A stretch of 64,000 bases of DNA from JADGRA01 sp052143535 (GTDB lineage: Bacteria; Myxococcota; Myxococcia; Myxococcales; Myxococcaceae): the NCBI GenBank assembly GCA_052143535.1, contig JBKQSS010000088.1, forward strand, positions 51,152 to 115,151. The letters are read 5' to 3'. Shown here piece after piece: positions 58,201 through 64,000 of this stretch. The notes beneath the pieces were generated by a model. The model made no database searches. It was not told where the DNA came from and was given only the letters and a program-made list of their open reading frames with translations. The position numbers were made by a program, and so were the translations under genes. How positions within the stretch are numbered: the first letter of the stretch is position 1; each line of letters begins with the position of its first letter.

Positions 58201-59001
58201 GGTAAGCCAAAGCCTACCGTAGGCTGAAGCCGTTCCGGGACTGAATGTGCTGCCGGAGGCCAACGCGCCGGGCGTTTAAAACGCCAGGCGTTTTGCCGTC
58301 GACGACGACGTCGCTGCTGACGGCCAGTGCACGGCGCGACGGAAGGCAAAGAAAGCGGCGAAGCGTCGGGCACGGGTGGAGAAGGAGTCGGACGGGTCGC
58401 TCAGCGGTAGAGCATCGCCCTTACAAAGCTGTTCACCGACGACGCGCAAGCGGCCGATCTCCCAAGTTTTCGCGGGGTTACCCCCGAGCCAACCTTCCAA
58501 ATCCGACCGGAGAATCCGCCAGAAACGCAGAGCGTCCGGCCCTGCACTATACAAACGACTGGGAGCGCGAGGTGCTCATCCCCCTCTGCCCCGGCTTCTA
58601 TATGGTCGCCCCGGGGCGCTGGACACGACGCCGGAGCACGTGGCCGAGATGGTGGCCGCGGGTGCACTCCGGCTTTTGTTGGCCCTGCCGAGGACCTTGG
58701 AGAGATGGGCATGGTCTTCGTCCGCTCGACAGGGCCTGTGCGCGTACAGAGCGCGTCAGCTCGTCGGCATGACTCGGATGACGTTCCGTAGAGCATTCGG
58801 CGCGTTGCCTGGGACGAGAGAACGCCTGCCGGATCCTTTGCTACCCCAATGCGCAACGCGTCGTTAAGCGCTTCAGGTCAAATCCCGTGGTCGCTTTGCA
58901 CGAAGTTTTTTCGTGCAGCCTCCCAGGGCGCTCAGTCGCCCGCGCAATCGCAGCGCGTCGACCCCAGCGAATAAACAAGCCAAGCGCTTAGGCGAACCTA
59001 C
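58201..59001. other. Gene-poor stretch at the left end of the island
   Basis: About 800 bases with no convincing gene. It contains the hemE upstream region, an odd palindrome GGCGTTTAAAACGCC at 58271-58285 (71 bases upstream of the hemE start), the half tRNA-Val at 58390-58426, and to its right scraps of open frame. One of these (58428-58772, rightward) stays open for 114 codons in the frame that reads GRSAVEHRPYK through the tRNA half, and may be the detached end of an integrase. Another scrap in a different frame (about 58560-58866, PEHVAEMVAAGALRLLLAL) is unrecognised. The rest looks like eroded insert. Confidence 0.55.
58390..58426 (+). repeat. 5' half of tRNA-Val, left attachment-site copy
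   Basis: Matches the first 37 bases of the intact tRNA-Val at 63763 with two differences (G3 to A in the acceptor stem, A9 to C) and 28 identical bases in its last part (GCTCAGCGGTAGAGCATCGC and the following CCTTACAA). Similarity stops abruptly in the anticodon loop, where tyrosine recombinases often cross over. It cannot fold as a tRNA. Taken as the left end (attL) of the island, with mutations gained after loss of function. Confidence 0.85.
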
Positions 59002-59955
59002 TCAGGCGCGCTCGGGTGGTGCCGTCATTGGCCACGGAGATGCTTCGAGTGGAGTGACCAACACGGAGCGCCACGCCTGATTTACGACCTGTGCGGCGAC
59101 GCTGGCGCCGATCACACGAGCGAACCACGAGCGATGTGTCCCTACAACCACCAAATCGGCATTGCGTAATCGGGCTTCTCGAAGAATCGCGTCGACTGGA
59201 CTGTCTTCGCTTGCCACCACTGTCGCTGCGTGGGCGTGGAGCCGCTTCGACACGCGTACCAGTTTCTGCCGATAGACCTCTCGCAGCTCCGGATTCGGCG
59301 TCACGGTCATCGTCCAAGCAGCACCAGGGCCCGTCATCAAATCTATGTGCGACAGGTTGTGTACGGCGACTACAGGCGCATCGAGCTGCACGGCGAGCTC
59401 GGCGGCTTTCCGGAGGACCGGATACTCCGCGTCCTCGAGATCGGTTGCGGCAATGATCGCTCCATGCGACCTGCTGGCGCGCGCGACAAAGACGGGCAGC
59501 CGGGAGACTTCTGCGAGAGTGGTCACGGTCGTTCCAAATCCTCGCTGGCCAGGGGGCATCGCAATTAAGTCCACCCCGAGCTGGAGTGCGTGTGCGGCAG
59601 TCTCCTCTACGAAGGCCCCCGTTCGCACTTGAAGACGCTGTCCCGAGAAGGTTTCGCCAAGGGTCTCGTCCACCCATCGGCGGGTCGCATTGACGTCCTG
59701 GGTGCTTCGGTTTGTGTCGCTGGAACCGACGACGCCACTCGGTGGAACGACTCGCAAGAGGCAGAGGTCACTATCGAGTTGCTGGGCGAGCGCGAACGCC
59801 CTTCGCAGACTTACACTGGGGAAGGTTGGTTTCTCGAAGGCGAACAGAATACGTATACGCGAAGAACCCAATGTCGGTAGGGGTTCGCTGGACGCGAAAT
59901 TAACGCCACGCCGGTCCGCCGGCTCGAAAGTTTCCTGTCTTTCCGTGAGTGCCAT
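59002..59955 (-). CDS. Tandem universal stress protein (UspA family)
   Basis: Cytoplasmic stress protein of 317 aa from the ATG giving MALTERQETF, with AAGGAAA upstream; the 42 codons open beyond it run through the divergent promoter region and are ignored. Two Usp domains: about 35-165 (RILFAFEKPTFPSVSLRRAFALAQQLDSDL) and about 168-300 (AIIAATDLEDAEYPVLRKAAELAV to VVVGTHRSWFARVIGASVAAQVV). The nucleotide loop of the second domain is imperfect. First cargo gene of the island; divergent from the LysR gene. Confidence 0.85.
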   Translation of the reverse strand: MALTERQETFEPADRRGVNFASSEPLPTLGSSRIRILFAFEKPTFPSVSLRRAFALAQQLDSDLCLLRVVPPSGVVGSSDTNRSTQDVNATRRWVDETLGETFSGQRLQVRTGAFVEETAAHALQLGVDLIAMPPGQRGFGTTVTTLAEVSRLPVFVARASRSHGAIIAATDLEDAEYPVLRKAAELAVQLDAPVVAVHNLSHIDLMTGPGAAWTMTVTPNPELREVYRQKLVRVSKRLHAHAATVVASEDSPVDAILREARLRNADLVVVGTHRSWFARVIGASVAAQVVNQAWRSVLVTPLEASPWPMTAPPERA

Positions 59956-60037
59956 GGGTTTCCTTCGATATCGGTACCCTCGTTCTCTTCGTCCAACGAA
60001 TATTCCGCGGGCCAGTTGTCGTCCATAACGAAAGATT

Positions 60038-60065
60038 GACATGTATTGTCGCTTGGAATGACATG
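60038..60065. promoter_or_regulatory. Two direct TGACATG repeats, 21 bp apart, next to the LysR gene
   Basis: TGACATG occurs at 60038-60044 and 60059-60065, exactly two helical turns apart, in the space between the divergent stress protein and LysR-family genes and almost touching the regulator's ATG at 60068. LysR proteins commonly bind such sites and repress their own gene. TTGACA at 60037-60042 could also serve as a -35. Confidence 0.35.
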
Positions 60066-60067
60066 CC

Positions 60068-61018
60068 ATGGAATGGCTCAACTACCATCACCTCTTCTAT
60101 TTTTGGGTCATCACACAAGAGGGAGGCGTCGCAGCAGCCGGGCGCAAGCTACGGCTCACCCATTCGACGCTGAGCGCTCAACTCCGCGCACTGGAGGCGC
60201 ACCTGGGCTCGCCGCTCTTCGACCGCCAGGGCAAACACCTGGTGCTCACTCCATTTGGAGCCGACGCGGTGGAGTACGCTGCTGACATTTTTCGGTTGGG
60301 TCGTGAGCTGACCGACGTCGCACGAGGTCGACCCGGGTCTGGGCGCGACACGCTCCGAGTGGGTGTGGTGGCCGGGATTCCGAAGACGCTCGTCCACCAT
60401 TTGCTCGCTCCGGCCCTGGATCAGACCAAGGGGATTGCGATCATCCGCCAGGACTCGTCACAAAGTTTGGTCTCGAGCTTAGCGGCGGGCCGGATGCACG
60501 TCGCGCTCACCAACGACGTGCCCGCTATACCTCCAGGGAGCCCGATGCATTGCCACCTGCTCGGCGAGACCGACATCCTGCTGTACGGGAGAGCAGATCT
60601 TGCCCGCGTCGCGCGCCGGAGGTTTCCCCGCTCTCTCGCCAGGCTCCCGCTGATTCTTCCACCGAGCGGAGCACCACTGCGTCGGCGTTTGGACGAGTGG
60701 TTTGCGCGGCAAGACGTCGAGGTCGTGGTTCGGGCAGAGGTCGAAGATGCTGGTCTGCTCCGGGTTTTCGGAAGCGCCGGGCGAGGAATCTTCCCTGTTC
60801 GTGCAGCGCTCAAGGCCGAGGTAGAGGACCTGCACGACGTCAGGCTCGTCGGAAATTGTAGCGGCATTCAGGACAGATTCTACGCGGTGACTTCCGGCCG
60901 ACGCATCGAACACCCGGCGGTCGCGACATTAGTGAGCGCCGCCCGCGGAGACTTGAATCGACCGGCTTCATCGTCAAAGGCGCCACCGCTGGTTGATCGG
61001 CGTCGACACCCTGAATAA
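60068..61018 (+). CDS. LysR-type transcriptional regulator, NhaR-like
   Basis: Regulator of 316 aa. The start MEWLNYHHLFYFWVITQEGG is very close in pattern to NhaR, the Na+/H+-responsive LysR protein of enteric bacteria. The winged helix-turn-helix covers about 5-62 (AAGRKLRLTHSTLSAQLRALE), followed by the substrate-binding domain at about 92-295 (LRVGVVAGIPKTLVHHLLAP). The signal is unknown. Divergent from the stress gene and convergent with the ClC gene; control of one or both is the simple guess. Confidence 0.9.
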   Translation: MEWLNYHHLFYFWVITQEGGVAAAGRKLRLTHSTLSAQLRALEAHLGSPLFDRQGKHLVLTPFGADAVEYAADIFRLGRELTDVARGRPGSGRDTLRVGVVAGIPKTLVHHLLAPALDQTKGIAIIRQDSSQSLVSSLAAGRMHVALTNDVPAIPPGSPMHCHLLGETDILLYGRADLARVARRRFPRSLARLPLILPPSGAPLRRRLDEWFARQDVEVVVRAEVEDAGLLRVFGSAGRGIFPVRAALKAEVEDLHDVRLVGNCSGIQDRFYAVTSGRRIEHPAVATLVSAARGDLNRPASSSKAPPLVDRRRHPE

Positions 61019-61139
61019 CCGAACCGTCAGAGCACTCCCGGCCAACGGCGAGACGCGTCCAAGGCGGCGGGGATGAGCCCGACAAAGGCAGTCCCGGGAA
61101 TCCCACCGAACTCGGACCTCGACCCCGAATCAAATACCC

Positions 61140-62954
61140 CTAGGTCCGGCGATGGCGAGCCGCCGCATCACCAGCGCCGCGGTTCGGCTGGAGGCGTTCA
61201 AGCAAGTTACCGGCGTGACGTAATACATCCCTCCACGTAAGCACGCCCACCACATCTTCCGCACCGTGGAGGTTCCCGGTTTGCGTGATAACCGCAACCT
61301 CTTTGCCCTGTTCTCGCATCCTCGCAATTACAAGGAAGAGCTCGGTATCAAAAGCGACGAGCACGTACCCCTCATCCGCCTCCTCTACCAGCCGTCGGTC
61401 AAGATCGCCCGAGCGCCGCATTCGCGCGATCCGTGCAGATGGCACTACCCCGCGCAGCTGATGGTCTTTCACCAAGAGAACGTGCGGGATCGAGGAAAAG
61501 CGAGGCAAGCCCAGAGCATGCACGGTGGCGTCGGCATCGATCAGACGAATTTCGCCAGACGCGAATTCGCCTACGCTGCGAAGCATGTACATACCCGTGT
61601 TGAAGGACGTTGGGACGAAGTGACCACGGCGTGTGAGCTTCATCGTATAAATGTTGTCGGCGAGCAGAAACGTACGGATGCCGTAAGCGCATGACACGCA
61701 GACCATGACGGGGATGATGATGTTGTAGTCGCGAGTCATCTCGAAGATCATCACGATCGCTGTCACAGCGGCTCCGGTCGTTGCCCCCACCATGCACGCC
61801 ATCCCGATCACTGCCGTACTCGCGGCTTCGATACCTGTCGGCAGATAGCGTTCAACGAACAGCGCGTAAGCGGCCCCGAACGTCGCCCCCAGAAACAATG
61901 AAGGGGAGAAGATCCCGCCAGAACCTCCTGACCCCAGCGTCAACGCGGTGGCGAGCATCTTGAGCACGAAGAGGACAAACAGCAGGGAGGGCAACAAAGG
62001 GCTACGGTTCAGCACGTCCTGGATCGTGGCGTAGCCGACGCCCTCGATGTAGTAGTGCCCGAAGTACCGCAGGCACAAGTACATAAGAGTGCCGACCAGG
62101 AGCATACCGAGTGCATGGCGGATGTAGTAACTCCCGGGCATTCGGTCGAATAGATCCTCGAAGCTGTAGATGCTTCGGATGAACACCGCGGAGACGAGGC
62201 CCAGAATGAGACCCAGCATCACATACGCTGAGACCGCGCTCAGCGTGAACTGATGCGCGAGCGGAAGGGCCAGCCAGGGGATGTCGAAAGCCGGGTGATC
62301 TCCGAAATACCAACGGCCGACAGACGTGGCGCATCCGGCGGAGAGTGCGATCGGTATTAGCGTACGCGCGCTGATCTCGGGGACGAGCAGCTCGACGGCG
62401 AAGAGAAGAGCGCCGATCGGAGTATTGAAGGTGGCGGCGATGCCGCCCGCTGCGCCACAGGCGACGAGCGTGATACGCTCCCATTCGGCCATTCGGAAGA
62501 TCTTTCCGAGCGTCGAACCGATAGCGGAGCCAATCTGGACGATCGGGCCCTCTCGACCGACGGAGCCGCCAGACCCGATTGTAAGGGACGACGCGAGCGA
62601 TTTAATCGCGGCGACCACCGGGCGGATGGCTCCTCGTTGGTAGTAGATCGTGTCGATGACCTCGGGCACGCCATGGCCCTTTGCTTCGGGCGCGAACGTC
62701 TTGACGAGAAAAGCGACGCACAGCGCGCCTGACACCGGCATCAAGATAACCCAGACGCCCCACGTGCTCGGTGCCGTGTGGAGGCTCGCGTCGTAAATGA
62801 ACGAGAGCCTGCCGAAGAAGAACAGGTTGTGGAAGAACCCGATGAGTGCTCGAAAGATGACGGCGCCTACTCCAGTGCCAACGCCGACGGCCAACGCCGC
62901 AAATGTCAGTCGTGCCGGCGGGCGCTGAAGACTAAACTTAGAGGGGCCTCTCAC
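61140..62954 (-). CDS. ClC chloride channel/antiporter with CBS domains
   Basis: Membrane protein of 604 aa with 10-12 helices over about 15-430 and paired CBS domains at about 455-590. The ClC filter motifs are visible: KGHGVPEV (92-99), GSGGSVGREGP (127-137) with gating Glu135, and GSGGSGGIFSPSLFLGA (around 350). At the place of the ClC-ec1 proton glutamate (E203) the text reads FAVELLVPE, which seems to lack it by my unaided alignment. Starts at a GTG. Works next to an NhaR-like regulator and Usp protein, suggesting pH or salt stress. Confidence 0.92.
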   Translation of the reverse strand: MRGPSKFSLQRPPARLTFAALAVGVGTGVGAVIFRALIGFFHNLFFFGRLSFIYDASLHTAPSTWGVWVILMPVSGALCVAFLVKTFAPEAKGHGVPEVIDTIYYQRGAIRPVVAAIKSLASSLTIGSGGSVGREGPIVQIGSAIGSTLGKIFRMAEWERITLVACGAAGGIAATFNTPIGALLFAVELLVPEISARTLIPIALSAGCATSVGRWYFGDHPAFDIPWLALPLAHQFTLSAVSAYVMLGLILGLVSAVFIRSIYSFEDLFDRMPGSYYIRHALGMLLVGTLMYLCLRYFGHYYIEGVGYATIQDVLNRSPLLPSLLFVLFVLKMLATALTLGSGGSGGIFSPSLFLGATFGAAYALFVERYLPTGIEAASTAVIGMACMVGATTGAAVTAIVMIFEMTRDYNIIIPVMVCVSCAYGIRTFLLADNIYTMKLTRRGHFVPTSFNTGMYMLRSVGEFASGEIRLIDADATVHALGLPRFSSIPHVLLVKDHQLRGVVPSARIARMRRSGDLDRRLVEEADEGYVLVAFDTELFLVIARMREQGKEVAVITQTGNLHGAEDVVGVLTWRDVLRHAGNLLERLQPNRGAGDAAARHRRT

Positions 62955-62964
62955 TGCGCTCGGA

Positions 62965-63762
62965 CGCTACTTCTCCGCCTTCGCTGCTCCAAGTCCGGAC
63001 GGTCGGCCGCTCGCGCCGGACACGAGGAGGAAGACGCTCGGGATCCTACGACGCGCGTTCGAGCTCGGAAAGAAGCTCGGGCACTGGCGCACCACAGGTG
63101 GACGTCGAGCGCGTGAAGGTGCCCAAGCGAGATCGGCGACCTCTTCTGACACCTGAGGAATCCCACAGGTCCTGGCTGTGCTCGAAGACGACTACCGGTA
63201 CCTAGTGGCGACCGCGATCTACACCGGGATGCGCAAGGGCGAGCTTGCCGCACTTCAGAAGCAGGACGTGGACCTCGACCAAGGCACCGTCACGGTTCGC
63301 TGGTTGGAGCGGGAGTCGACTAACGGCGCTCCTCAATGACGTGTTGCCCATTCAGCCCGAACGGGCGCCCTACCTCGTCGACGCCACCGTGGCTTCCGCG
63401 AGCGAGCGCGTCTTCCCGTGAGTGAAGCCGAACACGAAGCTGCCCGAAATGCTCCGTGCCGCGCTCGTTCGAGCTGGCATTCCTCTGAGGGGGTGCGTTT
63501 TCACGACCTCCGGCACCCGGCCATGGCGTGCTACTGGCCGCGGGAATCAACACGATCGTCGTGCAAGCCGTTGCCAGACACCGTGACCCCCAGACGACGA
63601 TGCGCTATGCACACCTGGCCGCTGGCCGGACGCTGCGGCAGATCGAGAGGCTCTCCCTTCTTCCGGCTGTACAAAACACTGTACAAGCCGCCCTTCCGGC
63701 CGGGTCGGCGGCGCTTGACGGAGCTGCAAGTGGTCGATATGAGGGCGCGTTTTCAGTGGGCC
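62965..63762 (+). pseudogene. Tyrosine recombinase (phage integrase), frameshifted
   Basis: Fragments of one integrase follow each other in changing frames: DTRRKTLGILRRAFELGKKL near 63020, VKVPKRDRRPLLTPEE at 63113, IYTGMRKGELAALQKQDVDL near 63220 (first catalytic Arg), LPIQPERAPYLVDA then an in-frame TGA at 63419, LPEMLRAALVRAGIP, RFHDLRHPAMA near 63500 (HxxR), and VARHRDPQTTMRYAHLA near 63570-63620 (catalytic Tyr). I count about four frameshifts plus one stop, so it is inactive. The N-terminus is missing next to the ClC gene. The last frame runs on without stop into the tRNA-Val. Confidence 0.85.
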
Positions 63763-63834
63763 GGGCGGGTAGCTCAGCGGTAGAGCATCGCCCTTACAAG
63801 GCGAGGGTCACAGGTTCGACCCCTGTTCCGCCCA
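63763..63834 (+). tRNA. tRNA-Val (anticodon TAC)
   Basis: 72 bases fold as a full cloverleaf: acceptor GGGCGGG with TCCGCCC, D stem GCTC/GAGC, anticodon stem TCGCC/GGCGA with loop CTTACAA, and T stem ACAGG/CCTGT with TTCGACC loop; the discriminator is A and no CCA is encoded. The 5' half is repeated at 58390. In the integration model, the 5' half came from the element and restored a working gene. Confidence 0.97.
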
Positions 63835-63996
63835 AGTCGTCGTCGTGCTGGGGAGTTAGTTCAGCTGGTTAGAACGCCGGCCTGTCACGCCGGAGGTCAC
63901 GGGTTCAAGTCCCGTACTCCTCGCTTCCAAGTCGTTGACATTACTTACGCTTTCTGTGGCGGCCGAAAAGTCCGCCACGGATCCGCCACGACTTGG
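63832..63996. repeat. Three copies of CCAAGTCGT around tRNA-Asp
   Basis: CCAAGTCGT occurs directly at 63832-63840 and 63927-63935, just outside each end of tRNA-Asp, and inverted at 63988-63996. Near the last copy, GTGGCGG and CCGCCAC (7 bp) form a small stem at 63957-63979. This could be processing signals of a tRNA transcript or the edge of another insertion beyond the window. Confidence 0.45.
63850..63923 (+). tRNA. tRNA-Asp (anticodon GTC)
   Basis: 74 bases with acceptor GGGGAGT/ACTCCTC (one G-T pair), D stem GTTC/GAAC, anticodon stem CCGGC/GCCGG with loop CTGTCAC, and T stem ACGGG/CCCGT; discriminator G, no encoded CCA. It starts 15 bases after tRNA-Val, so the two are probably one transcript. 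Confidence 0.97.
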
Positions 63997-64000
63997 AGCC

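Larger units (their letters stand above)
58390..63834. mobile_element. Decayed integrative element in a tRNA-Val gene
   Basis: About 5.4 kb bounded by the tRNA-Val 5' half on the left and the intact tRNA-Val on the right. Inside lie a stress protein gene, a LysR-type regulator, a ClC transporter and, next to the right boundary, a wrecked tyrosine recombinase. Boundary duplication, the recombinase beside one end and cargo unrelated to the neighbours all fit site-specific integration followed by decay. The original element was probably larger. Confidence 0.8.

Noticed and set aside
56455..58227. 590-codon rightward frame opposite hemE and thiolase
   Set aside because: Shadow; both genes on the other strand are unmistakable.
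58245..58772. Rightward 175-codon open frame as an independent gene
   Set aside because: It starts in the hemE upstream region, runs through the half tRNA and has no recognisable domain. Only the part after the tRNA core may once have been coding, as an integrase end.
63941..64000. Leftward open frame at the right edge ending in an Arg-rich tail (TAA at 63941)
   Set aside because: Only about 19 codons are visible, too short to support a gene call.

Overview
This is a GC-rich chromosomal window with frequent GTG and TTG starts, many 1-4 base stop/start overlaps and dense signalling genes. The gene set (rpsB-tsf-pyrH-frr and secA, GGDEF and two-component proteins, a PP2C phosphatase, a SWIM-SNF2 helicase, a Cys-rich repeat lipoprotein, an ABC-exported polysaccharide locus, and an integrase arrangement resembling myxophage Mx8) suggests a myxobacterium (Myxococcota). 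That placement is an inference; no rRNA is present to confirm it.

Positions 100-23677 are a surface-polysaccharide locus. A tandem glycosyltransferase, a small unknown protein and the exporter pair Wzm/Wzt read rightward. A long leftward operon follows, from 14016 down to 4873. It holds two glycosyltransferase-like genes, the complete dTDP-L-rhamnose set (rfbB, rfbD, rfbA, rfbC), a DPM1-like transferase, and an oxidoreductase/aminotransferase/acetyltransferase trio of the WlbA-WlbC-WlbB type that makes a 3-acetamido sugar. Then come rightward genes: a 974-aa GT2-GT4 fusion, an unknown 199-aa protein, a GT-C membrane enzyme, a methyltransferase, a GT2-methyltransferase fusion and a GT87-like membrane enzyme. 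Together they fit an ABC-transporter-dependent O-antigen or similar glycan built partly from rhamnose and a diacetamido uronic acid. The initiating transferase, the ligase, and the enzymes that make UDP-GlcNAcA are not in the window.

Positions 23696-57500 are mostly core genome. They include a lipoprotein, sixA, cyaY, a translation block (rpsB, tsf, pyrH, frr, plus a degenerate GGDEF protein overlapping frr), secA, rlmM, a recN/PP2C/M23 cluster, a cupin, a SNF2 helicase, an ABC-2 exporter, a Cys-rich lipoprotein, nadK, rarA, a sigma-54 two-component pair, a diguanylate cyclase, an APC-type transporter, and the hemE-thiolase-fadJ operon.

Positions 58390-63834 look like an integrated, decaying mobile element in a tRNA-Val gene. 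The left end has the 5' half of tRNA-Val, cut in the anticodon loop, and the right end has an intact tRNA-Val(TAC). Inside are a universal stress protein, a NhaR-like LysR regulator, a ClC chloride transporter, and a tyrosine-recombinase pseudogene whose last frame runs straight into the tRNA. This matches the Mx8-type layout in which the attachment site lies inside int, and it is the most interesting feature of the window. A tRNA-Asp(GTC) follows at the right edge.
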